From positions 682,001-746,000 of the forward strand of contig CAVZZP010000004.1 in assembly GCA_963779765.1 (NCBI GenBank): DNA of 64,000 nucleotides, given 5' to 3'. The notes below the pieces were generated by a model that saw only the letters and a list, made by a program, of their open reading frames with translations, was not told the origin of the DNA and made no database searches. Shown piece by piece: positions 35,907 to 44,869 of this stretch. Position 1 is the stretch's first letter, and every line of letters starts with the position of its first letter. The position numbers and the translations under genes are program-made. This DNA comes from Silicimonas sp963779765 (lineage in GTDB: Bacteria; Pseudomonadota; Alphaproteobacteria; Rhodobacterales; Rhodobacteraceae).

Positions 35907-35983
35907 GGGCCTGTAGCTCAATTGGTTAGAGCAGAGCGCTCATAACGCTTTGGTTGGGGGTTCGAGTCCCTCCGGGCCTACCA
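35907..35983 (+). tRNA. tRNA with CAT anticodon (Met, or Ile2 after lysidine modification)
   Basis: A 77-nt cloverleaf starting GGGCCTGTAGCTC and ending CCGGGCCTACCA, with encoded CCA and anticodon CAT at 35941-35943 (loop CTCATAA). The acceptor GGGCCTG/CGGGCCT-type ends pair and the T-arm GGGGGTTCGAGTCCC is canonical. The anticodon stem and variable region look more like Ile2 (lysidine-modified CAU) than elongator Met, but that assignment is inference. Confidence 0.9.
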
Positions 35984-36322
35984 TCATTAACTATTGTTAA
36001 CGTCAATTTTCCCGCCGAAGGCCGCGACGAATTGGCTCGCCAGGCCTCGTACCCCAAATCTGCACGCCCTCTGCACAATCTCGCGCGACGCCTCGCAAGC
36101 CCGACTTTTTCAGACGCCCCTTTCCAAATATGCCCACTGCGACGCGTCTCCCACTGACAATTGAAGCGGCCCAGAAGGCCGGTCAGCGCCCCAAAAAGGC
36201 ATAAGGATGACAGCGTCACATAAAATAATAATTGTCACAGATTAATCGCGTCTATATTAAACCCATCGGAATTCTCACGGTAATTGCGGCCGGTTCCACC
36301 GCACAACTCACAGGAGTGCCGA
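35984..36322. promoter_or_regulatory. AT-rich region upstream of the H-NS-like gene
   Basis: These 339 bp are markedly AT-richer than their flanks, with runs such as AAAATAATAATTG. TTAAC-TATT-GTTAA (35987-36000) is a perfect inverted repeat and can also be read as TTAA-N6-TTAAC, a relaxed CtrA-type spacing. The region probably holds the promoter of the nucleoid-protein gene. I see no coding sequence. Confidence 0.4.
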
Positions 36323-36637
36323 ATGGCAGCCAAGATGGATTTGGGCAAGATGTCCCTCGAGGAATTGCGTTCCCTCAAGAAGGACGTGGACAAGGCGATT
36401 TCTGGCTATCAGGACCGCCAACGCGCGGAGGCCCTGAAAAAGGTCGAAGCGATCGCAAGGGAACACGGGATGTCCGTGGAAGAACTTGTGGGCAAGAAAA
36501 CGCGCAAGGCGAAAGCCCCCGCGAAATATCGCAACCCCGAAAAGCCGGGCGATACCTGGTCCGGCCGGGGACGTCAGCCGGCGTGGTTCAAGAATGCCCT
36601 CGCGTCCGGCACGAAGCCCGAAAGCCTCGAGGTCTGA
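36323..36637 (+). CDS. H-NS family nucleoid protein (HvrA-like)
   Basis: The 104-aa protein has a coiled-coil N-terminus (MSLEELRSLKKDVDKAISGY) and the C-terminal H-NS DNA-binding motif YRNPEKPGDTWSGRGRQP (about residues 74-91). This is like HvrA/Spb of Rhodobacter. ATG at 36323 after CAGGAGTGCCGA. Such proteins bind AT-rich DNA and modulate photosynthesis, nitrogen or foreign genes; the target here is unknown. A strong hairpin follows the stop. Confidence 0.92.
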   Translation: MAAKMDLGKMSLEELRSLKKDVDKAISGYQDRQRAEALKKVEAIAREHGMSVEELVGKKTRKAKAPAKYRNPEKPGDTWSGRGRQPAWFKNALASGTKPESLEV

Positions 36638-36645
36638 CGATCTTT

Positions 36646-36675
36646 GCGCGCGGCCCCCGTGGGGTGGCCGCGCGC
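36646..36675. terminator. GC hairpin between convergent hns-like and kinase genes
   Basis: GCGCGCGGCC and GGCCGCGCGC form a perfect 10-bp stem around a 10-base loop. It starts 8 bp after the H-NS-like stop and touches the kinase stop. No U-tract follows on either strand, so termination would be inefficient or Rho-aided. Confidence 0.5.
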
Positions 36676-37989
36676 CTAACGCGGAATGTGAAGTTCCGCA
36701 CGCAGGCCGCCCAAGTCGGCACTCTCTTCCAGGACTAGTCGCCCGCCGTGCTGACGCGCGATGTCCGAGGCGATGGCCAGCCCCAGCCCCACACCCGATC
36801 CGCGGTTCTGGTTCCGCGCCGCGTCCATGCGCGTGAAGGCCTTGCGGACATAATCCCGTTGCTCGACGGGTATGCCCGGACCGCTGTCCTCCACGATAAA
36901 GCGGATGTCGCGGTCGGAAATCTCGATGCCGACCCTTGCCTCGTGGCCGTATCGAACCGCGTTGCCGATCAGGTTGCCGATGGCGCGGCGCAGCGCGTCG
37001 GGGCGAAGCATGGCGGTCCCCTCGCCGATCATCGGCCCAAGGTGAACCGGATCGGCGCGAGCGGCCCGCGCCACCAGATCGCGCACCATCTCGCGCGGGT
37101 CGGTGCGCACCGGGTCCTCCAGCGCGTCTCCGCGCGCGAAGGACAGGAAGGCCTCGAGCATCCGCTCCATGTCCTCGACGTCGCGGCTCATGGCGCGGGC
37201 TTCCTCGTCGTCCTCGATCAGCGACAGGCCCAGCTTCATCCGCGTCAGCGGCGTCCTCAGGTCGTGGCTCACGCCCGACAGCATCATGGTCCGCTGTTCG
37301 ATCTGCCTTTCGATCCGGTCGCGCATGTCGAGAAAGGCCGCGCCCGCCGAGCGCACCTCGGTGGCACCCGCGGGCCGATAGGGGACGGACCGTCCTTTCC
37401 CGAACGCCTCGGCCGCCCAGGCCAATCGGCGGATCGGGCGCATCTGGTTCCGGAGGTAGATCAGCGCGATGACCGACATCAGGATAGCCGTCACCCCGAT
37501 CAGGACCGGAAACTGGTGCGGATTGCGGATGGTCAGCCGACGCCTCGGCACGTCAAGCGCCACGGGACCGAAGCGCGTGTCGACAGCAAGCCGCGCAAAG
37601 GCGTCGCGCGTCAGGAGGTCCACCGCCGACACACCTGGCACCTCGCCCGTCAGCGTTTCGATCACGGTACGTCCCGAGAGGTCGATCCATTCGTGCTGCG
37701 TGGCGACCGGTTCGTCGACCGTGTTGATCTCGATGCCAAGCGGCGTCGCGACCTCGAGCGCCGCCTCCATCGCGCGGCCTGCGTCCGGGGCGGCCTCGAT
37801 CTGGCCGAGGATCAGCCGAACCTCGTTCGCCACCGCCTCCGACATCTGCCGTGAGACACCGTCGTAGATGCGCTGGATCGAGGCGATCGTGACGACAAGA
37901 AGGATGGCTGTCACGGGCACCAGGAGGATCAGCGTCGCGCGCCCGTAGAGCGACCTTGGCATCCAGCCTTTGAGAACCCGCCCGATCAT
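36676..37989 (-). CDS. EnvZ-like sensor histidine kinase
   Basis: The 437-aa protein has two membrane segments (residues 18-40 and about 163-182) flanking a periplasmic sensor of about 120 aa, then HAMP. The dimerisation H-box SGVSHDLRTPLTRMKL (His about 245) and the ATPase boxes NLIGNAVRYG (N), DSGPGIP (G1) and GSGVGLGLAI (G2) follow. It is OmpR/EnvZ-like. No response regulator is adjacent, so it is an orphan here unless the partner lies outside the window. It is divergent from the MBL hydrolase gene. Confidence 0.92.
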   Translation of the reverse strand: MIGRVLKGWMPRSLYGRATLILLVPVTAILLVVTIASIQRIYDGVSRQMSEAVANEVRLILGQIEAAPDAGRAMEAALEVATPLGIEINTVDEPVATQHEWIDLSGRTVIETLTGEVPGVSAVDLLTRDAFARLAVDTRFGPVALDVPRRRLTIRNPHQFPVLIGVTAILMSVIALIYLRNQMRPIRRLAWAAEAFGKGRSVPYRPAGATEVRSAGAAFLDMRDRIERQIEQRTMMLSGVSHDLRTPLTRMKLGLSLIEDDEEARAMSRDVEDMERMLEAFLSFARGDALEDPVRTDPREMVRDLVARAARADPVHLGPMIGEGTAMLRPDALRRAIGNLIGNAVRYGHEARVGIEISDRDIRFIVEDSGPGIPVEQRDYVRKAFTRMDAARNQNRGSGVGLGLAIASDIARQHGGRLVLEESADLGGLRAELHIPR

Positions 37990-38031
37990 GCGATGAGCCT
38001 AGAAGCGGCGACCGGCAAGAGGAAGGCCCCA

Positions 38032-38926
38032 ATGACAAGACCCGAGCCGGGCGCATCCGTGACCCTCGACGACGGCCTCAGGCGGGTCTTGGCGCCCAAT
38101 CCCTCACCGATGACGCACTGGGGCACCAACAGCTTTATTCTCGGTGAAGGCCGCGTCGCCGTGATCGATCCCGGCCCCGAGGACGACGCTCACCTCGCGG
38201 CCCTTCTGGACGCGACGGCGGGCGAAACGGTGACGCACATCCTCGTCACCCACGCGCATCGCGATCACAGCCCCCTGTCCCGCCGTCTGGCGGAACTGAC
38301 CGGCGCCCCTGTCCTGGCCTTCGGGCCGCCGGATGCGGGACGAAGCCCGCTGATGACCCGCCTCGTTGCCGAAGGAATGACCGGCGGCGGCGAAGGCACC
38401 GATCACGCCTTTCGTCCCGACGAGACCCTGGCCGAGGGCGACAGGATCGAGGGCGAGGGTTGGGCGCTCGACGTCCTTCATACCCCCGGCCACTTCGCGG
38501 GTCATCTGGCCTTCGCCTGGGGCGACCGCGTGATCTCCGGCGATCACGTCATGGACTGGTCGTCGTCTCTGGTCTCGCCCCCGGACGGAGACATCGCCGA
38601 CTTCATGGCGACCTCCGCCCGCCTGCGCGACCTCGGGGCGACGGAACTTCTGCCTGCCCACGGCGACGTCATCCGAGATCCCGCCGACCGCCTCGACTGG
38701 CTCATCTCTCACCGCCGCGCGCGCGAAGCCCAGAATCCTCGCCGCGCTCGGCCCGGCTCCCAAGTCGCTGGAGGAGCTGACGACGTCGATCTACACCCAC
38801 ATCCCGCCCGCGATGCTGCCGGCCGCCGCTCGCAACGTCTTTGCCCACCTCGTTGATCTGGTTAAGAGAAATCTGGCGACAGCCGAACCCGACATCTCGC
38901 CCCTGGCCCGCTTTCTACGACGCTGA
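38032..38926 (+). CDS. Metallo-beta-lactamase fold hydrolase (LACTB2-like), frameshifted
   Basis: The metal motif THAHRDHS (HxHxDH, about residues 79-86) and later HTPGHFAGHLAF, ISGDHVMDW and LPAHGDVI define an MBL-fold hydrolase. An AA pair at 38734-38735 shifts the frame; one A fewer gives EAQILAALGPAPKSLEELT and a C-terminal winged-helix-like tail ending ARFLRR, for 297 aa. This resembles the LACTB2/glyoxalase-II-like group. ATG 38032 follows GAGGAAGGCCCCA. Its substrate is unknown. Confidence 0.85.
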
Positions 38927-38956
38927 CGCACAGGCCACATTTCTGACCGAAGCCTC

Positions 38957-38985
38957 TGGACGCTTCCCCGGACCGTTGCTATATC
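38957..38985 (+). promoter_or_regulatory. tRNA-Asn promoter
   Basis: TGGACG (38957-38962) and TATATC (38980-38985), 17 bp apart, end 12 bp before the tRNA. The fit to the -35 consensus is moderate. Confidence 0.45.
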
Positions 38986-38997
38986 CCCGCCCTGTGT

Positions 38998-39072
38998 TCC
39001 GGCGTAGCTCAGCGGTAGAGCAGTTGACTGTTAATCAATTGGTCGTAGGTTCGATCCCTACCGCCGGAGCCA
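38998..39072 (+). tRNA. tRNA-Asn (GTT)
   Basis: A 75-nt cloverleaf: acceptor TCCGGCG pairs with CGCCGGA, D-arm AGCTCAGCGGTAGAGC, anticodon loop CTGTTAA with anticodon GTT, T-arm GTAGGTTCGATCCCTAC, discriminator G and encoded CCA. All stems pair. Confidence 0.97.
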
Positions 39073-39162
39073 ATTATCCCCTATCTGCCTGCCCCTTCGG
39101 GGGATGACCTTCATCCGGAATTCTGATCTCATCCGGTCCGACACGTGCAGCGGATAGACCGG

Positions 39163-39900
39163 ATGACATCCTCGCCTCCTTCCTCGGACATCCTCACCGA
39201 ATATGCGCCCGAGGGTGTCTTGCGGGTCGCATTGAACCACGGGAACCGGATCCTTGTGGGGCGGGATGCGTCCGGCGCGCCCATGGGCATTTCCGTCGAT
39301 CTTGCGACACTCGTGGCCGAGAGGCTCGGATTGCCGTTGCGCTTCGTCGAATATGAGCGCGCGGCCGACGTCTCGGGCTCGGCAACGGGCGGAGCATGGG
39401 ACCTCTGCTTCCTCGCGGTCGATCCGAAACGGGCCGAGACGCTGGACTTCACCCACCCCTATGTCGCCATCGAGGGCCGCTACCTGGCCGGTCCCTCGTG
39501 CGACGCGGCGGACGCGGACGCGCTTGTCGCGTCGGGCGTGCCCGTCGGCACGGTGGAGGGATCAGCCTATACGCTGACGCTGGAACGCCAGGCGGGCGCC
39601 GAGCAACTCGTGCGCTTCCCCGACATCCACGCCATGCTCGCAGCGCTTGACGGCGGCGCTATTCCGGCCGCAGCGGGCATCGGCGACGTGATGGCCGCAG
39701 AGGCCGCGCTTCGTCCGGGCGCTCGTGTCCTGTCGCCTCCCTTCATGGAAATCCGACAGGCCATGGCCATCGTCAAGGGCCGCCCGAAGGCAGCCCTGGA
39801 TCTGACGGACATGCTGTCCGCCCTCGCGCGAAGCGGTGCCATCGCCGACATCCTCGAGCGCCACGGCGTCGCGAGGCGCTGCGCGGTCGTTCCCGCCTAG
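39163..39900 (+). CDS. Amino-acid-type substrate-binding domain protein without signal peptide
   Basis: The 245-aa protein has the bacterial extracellular solute-binding family 3 pattern: GVLRVALNHGNRI, ISVDLATLVAERLG, DLCFLAVDPKRAETLDFTHPY and GSAYTLTLERQ. There is no signal peptide or lipobox after the ATG at 39163, so unlike ordinary ABC receptors it would stay in the cytoplasm or need another export route. No permease or ATPase gene is adjacent. It converges with the LuxR gene, overlapping it by 4 bp. Confidence 0.82.
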   Translation: MTSSPPSSDILTEYAPEGVLRVALNHGNRILVGRDASGAPMGISVDLATLVAERLGLPLRFVEYERAADVSGSATGGAWDLCFLAVDPKRAETLDFTHPYVAIEGRYLAGPSCDAADADALVASGVPVGTVEGSAYTLTLERQAGAEQLVRFPDIHAMLAALDGGAIPAAAGIGDVMAAEAALRPGARVLSPPFMEIRQAMAIVKGRPKAALDLTDMLSALARSGAIADILERHGVARRCAVVPA

Positions 39901-40724
39901 GTCGGCGTCGGTGTCGCCGCCGGCTTGGCGGTACGAGCGGCGTCCGCGGCTCGCGCGCTGCGCATGGACCTGAGCCTCGTGTCGAGGTTCGGATCGTTGG
40001 CCATGAGCGCGACCTGGGTGCGGTTCTCGACCCCGAACTTCTGGATCAGGGTACGCATGTGAATCTTCACGGTCGCTTCCGAGAGATTCAACTCACGCGC
40101 GATCAGCTTGTTCGAATAGCCGCGCTTGAGGGCGCCCAGAACCTCGACCTGGCGATCGGACAGCGCCGGAAAAGGCGGTCTCGGTTCGCCCGTCTCTCTC
40201 GCCTGCGCATCCGCCTCGACCGGACGGTCGGCGCGGTTGGCGGGCACGGCACGCGTCTCCTTCGCTGCGACGGCGGGACGCTGGCGCTCGACGTGACCCG
40301 GAATGCCGGTCGGAAAATACACCCCGCCCGCGAAGACGTAGCGGATGGCGCGGATCGCGATCTCTCCGTCCAGGTAGGTCGAGACCAGACCCTGGAGACC
40401 GAGGCGGATCGCGCACTTCACCTCGTCGCCGTCGATGTTGTCGAGGATGACGAGCAGGGGACGACCGTCGAGGATGCTCAAGAGCGTCCGGACCTTGTCC
40501 TGAATGTCGTCTTCCTCGAGAGACCGCCCGCCTATGCCCATCAGGCAAAGCTGTTGCATGTCCGGGTCCCCGACGAGAAGTTCCGATGGATATATGTGTT
40601 CAGGCCGCTCGACCTGCTTCAATTCTACGGAACACGTCGCTGCCCAAGGCGACAGAACACCTACGGTACCCTCGCGACGCAGTTTATGATCGTCCAGCAC
40701 CCATATGATTTTATCGGAGTCCAT
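39897..40724 (-). CDS. LuxR/NarL-type regulator with pseudo-receiver, next to the Pel-like locus
   Basis: From ATG 40724 the 275-aa protein has an N-terminal receiver-like domain (IIWVLDDHKLRREG) and a C-terminal LuxR helix-turn-helix (ALSDRQVEVLGALKRGYSNK, then LSEATVKIHMRTLI). An Arg/Pro-rich linker joins them. At the position where a phospho-acceptor Asp would end the third strand, the sequence reads LCLMGIGG, so it is probably not phosphorylated. CsgD- and VpsT-type biofilm regulators share this layout. A 12-mer in its upstream region recurs in the pel-like intergenic region. Confidence 0.82.
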   Translation of the reverse strand: MDSDKIIWVLDDHKLRREGTVGVLSPWAATCSVELKQVERPEHIYPSELLVGDPDMQQLCLMGIGGRSLEEDDIQDKVRTLLSILDGRPLLVILDNIDGDEVKCAIRLGLQGLVSTYLDGEIAIRAIRYVFAGGVYFPTGIPGHVERQRPAVAAKETRAVPANRADRPVEADAQARETGEPRPPFPALSDRQVEVLGALKRGYSNKLIARELNLSEATVKIHMRTLIQKFGVENRTQVALMANDPNLDTRLRSMRSARAADAARTAKPAATPTPT

Positions 40725-41060
40725 TTTTCCCAGCGGGCGATCCGAACGCACGCTGCACAAGGCACGCCTGACCCATGATCACCCTCCCCACCCAGTTAAA
40801 AACACCAGACCCGCACGCCCAACCGAGCATGCAGACCGCACTAAGAGATTCCCATGGAACCAGCCCCCTCGGCTACTTCCGATAGTATAGGTTTCGTAGG
40901 GTCACGTCCACATGGGCGAACCGCAATTCGAGTGCTGCCACTGTCGCAGGGGTCGAACGCGTTCAAGTTTAGTATGATTTTTCGAACACCGGCCCGAAGA
41001 TCGGGGATCGACGCGACCGGTATCGGGCTCCGGAGGCCCCAGGATTGTCGCTGAGTCGGG
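40725..41060. promoter_or_regulatory. Non-coding region between luxR-type gene and pelG
   Basis: This 336-bp stretch has no credible gene. It is AT-richer than the flanks and carries CGATAGTATAGG at 40880-40891, a 12-mer found again at 47461. Read on the minus strand it contains TATACT, a good -10 element, for the LuxR gene 156 bp downstream. Confidence 0.4.
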
Positions 41061-42482
41061 TCAGGTCTCGCCGAAGAGCGAGGCATTCTCACCAACGAGC
41101 ACGAGATAGTCGTAGGTCTGCAGAGCTCTGTACGCGAACACGAAACAAACTGTTGCCGCGATCAGCGAAGCCGTGAAAATTCCGAAGGCTGACGGACCTA
41201 TCGCGGCCAAAAAACCAAGACTGAACAGGGCGTTGGCGACGAAAAACAGAAGTTGGACCAGGAAGAACAGACGGCTGCGTCCGCACAGCACGAGGATCGC
41301 GCTGGAGACGTAGAACATCGAGTGCAGGAACACTGACACCAAGCCTACGCGCAGCATGAGGAACTGTTCGAAGTCGAAGTGCATCCGCTGGCTGACGATC
41401 GGGGCGATCAGCACGAGCGTCGCGGTGATCGTGGCCTGGACGAAAAAAATGACGAAGATGCCGTTCCAGACCCGCGTCCCCAGCATCTCGACCGAGGCTC
41501 TCACAGTCGGCAGGCTGGCCCGGCGGTTCAGTGTCCGCCGCATCTGGCGCGTGGCCGAGGTCATGGTCCCGTCGTGGAGGATCTGCATGGCCGCGAAGGT
41601 CGGAATGATCGACAGGTGCGCAAGGAACATGACGCTGTCATAGGTGCCGAAGTGGAAGAAGCCCGAGAGCGAGCGCTCGCTGTCGGCCCCGGCCCACAGC
41701 ACCCACTTGTCGACCCAGACCCCGCACATCGCAAGAACGGTGCCGAGCGCCAGGTACTTCTGCCGCCGCATCTCGTTCAGAAGCGCACGCAGACCATCGA
41801 GCGAAGCGCCGGGTGCGCGCGGCAGGCCTTCGACAAGCCGTGCAAGAACAAGCGCCACGCAAAAGGCGAGGCCGGCGGTGAAGGACCAGATCAGTCGCGG
41901 CACCTCGAGCGTCGTGCTGCCGGTCACGAAGGCGCAGAACAGCCCGAAGGCCAGTCCGGCGGCGAACGCGCCCGTCAGGAACACGAAGGCTCGCAAAGCC
42001 GACAGAACCGCGAGGCAGACCCACAGAAGCGCCGTCACCACCGAAAGGAAGATGAAGGCGAAGGCCATCTCGCTGCTTGGGATGCCGAGAACGCCGCAGA
42101 GCAGCAGCGCCATCACGAAGGCGGCGGCCCCGGCGAGGCAGAGGGAGGACAGCACGACCTCGGGGACCAACTCGGGTTCTTCGCGGTCGATCACCGCGCG
42201 GATCAGCCGCGCCGCCACCGTTCCGATCGGCCCGGCCGCGATCGGCGCGATGCAGAGCGAATAAATGATGGTCAGGCGCAGGTCTTCTGTCGCGGCACGG
42301 CCCATCACCGGCTCGAGGCTGGCGCTGATGATGGCGAGCGCAATGACCGACAGGATCCAGGGACCGGCCACGATGAAGACGCTGGTGACAAAAGTGCGCA
42401 CCGGCTCGATCAGCGCGCCGCCGAAAAGCCACTCAGGCAACCTTCGCCGGAACCTCCGGACCTGTGATGGGGTCCAGTTCAT
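41061..42482 (-). CDS. pelG: PelG-like exopolysaccharide transporter
   Basis: PelG is the polytopic inner-membrane protein (MOP-flippase-related) that moves the Pel polymer across the inner membrane with PelD/PelE/PelF. The 473-aa product has about twelve hydrophobic segments and PelG-like blocks: EPVRTFVTSVFIVAGPWILS at the N-terminus, CGVWVDKWVLWAG and SGFFHFGTYDSVMFLAHLSI in the middle. It overlaps the pelF stop by 4 bp and is last in a five-gene operon. Confidence 0.9.
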   Translation of the reverse strand: MNWTPSQVRRFRRRLPEWLFGGALIEPVRTFVTSVFIVAGPWILSVIALAIISASLEPVMGRAATEDLRLTIIYSLCIAPIAAGPIGTVAARLIRAVIDREEPELVPEVVLSSLCLAGAAAFVMALLLCGVLGIPSSEMAFAFIFLSVVTALLWVCLAVLSALRAFVFLTGAFAAGLAFGLFCAFVTGSTTLEVPRLIWSFTAGLAFCVALVLARLVEGLPRAPGASLDGLRALLNEMRRQKYLALGTVLAMCGVWVDKWVLWAGADSERSLSGFFHFGTYDSVMFLAHLSIIPTFAAMQILHDGTMTSATRQMRRTLNRRASLPTVRASVEMLGTRVWNGIFVIFFVQATITATLVLIAPIVSQRMHFDFEQFLMLRVGLVSVFLHSMFYVSSAILVLCGRSRLFFLVQLLFFVANALFSLGFLAAIGPSAFGIFTASLIAATVCFVFAYRALQTYDYLVLVGENASLFGET

Positions 42483-43991
42483 GCCGCAAGCACCCCGTCG
42501 TAAAGGTCAGCATAGCGCTGCGATGACACCTCCGAGGTGAAGTACGTCTCGACCCGGCGCCGCAGCGCTTCTCCGCACCGCTTGCGCTCGTCCTCGTCGC
42601 GCAGCAATTCGTGGATCGCTTCGGCCACCGCGTCGGGCGCCATCGGCGGAACCACCCGACCGCCTCGACCAAGGTTCGGGGCCTCGTCGGGCGCGCCTTC
42701 GATGATCTCGCGGCACGATCCGACATCGGTCGCGACGCAGGGAATGCCCGCCGCCCCCGCTTCCAGGATGACGAGCGGCTGCGCCTCGCTGATGCTGGTC
42801 AGCGCCATGACGTCGATCTTGTCGAAGTACTCGACGATGTTCACCTTGCCGGTGAAGCGGATCGTGTTGCGCAGCCCCAGGTCGTCGACCTTCTGCTTGC
42901 AAGCCTCGAAATAGGCGGCGTCCTCGCTTGTCGGGCCCATGATCAGGACCTCGACATCGGGATGCTTGCGCCGGACCCGCGCGGTGGCGAGGATGAAGGC
43001 CTCGATGTCCTTGATCGGCACGACCCGCCCGATCAGCGCCACGCAGGGCCTGCGGCGCGAGGTGTCGGGAAGGATGCCGGAGAACCGCTTGAGGTCGATC
43101 CCGTTCGGAATCACCGCAAGTTTGTCGTCCACCGCGCCCAGTTCCTTCTGGAAAAGCTGGTTCTCGCCGTAAAGCGTCGTGATCTTCGTCGCCGCGTCGT
43201 AGGACACGCGGGCATAGGCGCAGAAGGTCTCGACCCAGAAGTCGCGGACGTCGAGCCGGGTGTCGGGCAGGCCGAGGCCTTTCTCGATGACGTCCGGGAT
43301 CCAGTCCGCCATGATGAGGTCGATGCGCCGCTCGTTTGTGTAAATCCCGTGTTCGGTGATCAGGAAGGGACGACCCGTCCGGCGCGCCGCGACCGCACCG
43401 AACAGCCCGGCATACCCGGTCGAGATGGCGTGATAGCTTCGCGCCTCGGGGATGGGCGCGGTCAGAACCGAAGCGAAACCGCCGAGAAGCGTGCGCCACG
43501 CCCAGAAGAAATCGACGAAAGAGGCTTCCGGCGTGAACGCCCGGTAGCATTCGGTCATGACGTCCCACCCCGAGATCGAATTCGAGGATGTCCGCGCGCG
43601 TCGGTCGAGAGGCCTGGCGGCGAAAAGGCCCGAAGCGGCGAGTCACCGGCGTCTCGGCCATGTCCACGAGACGCTCGAAGGCTTGACGGTCGCCCGACCC
43701 CAGAAGCGCCTTCAGGTCCTGCGCCATGGCGCGCGCGTCCATACGGGGCTGCCAGAGCGACGGCGTGCTTCCCGAGACCGAAAGCGGCAGGGTCTGGAGA
43801 AATTTCACGTTCGGCGGCATGTCGAACTTCGATTCGCGCGGCTTGTCGTCGGCGGTGATGGCCACCACCCCGAAGGTCAGCTCGGGCTGCGACCGGATAA
43901 GCCAGTCGAGCCACGACGAAACACCCCCCGCAACGAAGGGATAGCATCCTTCAACGACGATACAGACGTCGACCGGCCGCGGGGCGTCCAT
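42479..43991 (-). CDS. pelF: PelF-like GT4 glycosyltransferase, frameshifted
   Basis: PelF is the cytosolic glycosyltransferase that polymerises Pel from UDP-GalNAc/UDP-GlcNAc. The N-terminal block DVCIVVEGCYPFVAGGVSSWL is diagnostic. The GT4 C-terminal part has GRVVPIKDIEAFI, MGPTSEDAAYFEAC and the nucleotide-sugar motif SISEAQPLVILEAGAAGIP. The frame breaks near 43573-43577; removing one base joins LEFDSGWDVMTECYRAF. The repaired length is 503 aa, close to Pseudomonas PelF. The ATG at 43991 overlaps the upstream stop by one base. Confidence 0.92.
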
Positions 43992-44869
43992 CAACCCAGG
44001 CCTCCGCAGGAATACCGCCGAATCGTCGTCTCTACAGGCACGGTCGCATCGGACGAGGCGTCCGGCCTTACAGGCCGCTCGACGGGCGCATGCGCGGGTC
44101 GGGCAGAACGGCTTTCCAGAACACTCGCGGCGGTCAGGAGGTGACGGCTCACGTCCTCCTCCACGAAGCCGGACACCGCCACGTCCCGCGCTTCGCGGGC
44201 GAGGTCGGCCATGTTCGCGCTTCGCGGATTGTCCTGAAGCGCAAGCATGACCTCTGTCCCGCGCTCGGCATATGTCGTGCGGAGTTTCGCAAAGACCGCC
44301 GCCGCCTGGACCCTGAGTGCCGCGTCCGGCGACTTCAGCGCCTGGTCGAGCGCAGGGCGCATCCGGGGAGAATAGCTGCGAGCGATGGCAGCGATGGTGC
44401 GGTATTGCGCGGCCTTGTCCGTCCCCGCGAAAGCCGTTGCGAACCGACCGGGGCGCCCCGGTGCAAGGGCGTGCCGGCGTCCCTGAACGATCTGCTCGTG
44501 CAGCGCCAGCGCCTCGGATGCGTCGTCGGGATCTGCAGGCTCCACCTCGGGCTCGAGGACGAGACCGCCCAGAGAGCCGGTCATCACCCGCGCCAGAAGC
44601 AGCGTCGGCCCGCCGAGAGGTCCGAGCAGCAGAAGCAGGGCGCCAACGCCCAGGAAGCGGCCGCGATCGGCCTTGCCACCGAGCCAAAGCGCCAGACCGC
44701 ACCCGACGACGGCGAGGCTGTGGATGCCGACGGCCTCGACCACCCGCATCGAGGACGAGAACCAGACCGACACCAGTGCCGCATCGACAAGAATGATCAT
44801 CCCGAGAGCGAAGCCCTCGTCATAGCTCGGCCTGGCCGGCTGGTCGTCCAGATCCGACGCCACCGTCAT
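43991..44869 (-). CDS. pelE: PelE-like membrane protein
   Basis: The 292-aa protein has two to three N-terminal membrane segments (about residues 22-41, 47-64 and 72-94) and a cytosolic helical, TPR-like region (LHEQIVQGRRHALAPG, PALDQALKSPDAALRVQAAAVF). That matches PelE, which scaffolds PelF at the membrane with PelD and PelG. Identity rests on architecture and its place between pelD- and pelF-like genes; direct sequence match is weak. Overlaps pelD-like by 4 bp. Confidence 0.68.
   Translation of the reverse strand: MTVASDLDDQPARPSYDEGFALGMIILVDAALVSVWFSSSMRVVEAVGIHSLAVVGCGLALWLGGKADRGRFLGVGALLLLLGPLGGPTLLLARVMTGSLGGLVLEPEVEPADPDDASEALALHEQIVQGRRHALAPGRPGRFATAFAGTDKAAQYRTIAAIARSYSPRMRPALDQALKSPDAALRVQAAAVFAKLRTTYAERGTEVMLALQDNPRSANMADLAREARDVAVSGFVEEDVSRHLLTAASVLESRSARPAHAPVERPVRPDASSDATVPVETTIRRYSCGGLG

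Noticed and set aside
39085..39105. Terminator after tRNA-Asn (CCCC-TTCG-GGGG)
   Set aside because: The stem is only four base pairs with no T-run, too weak to call.
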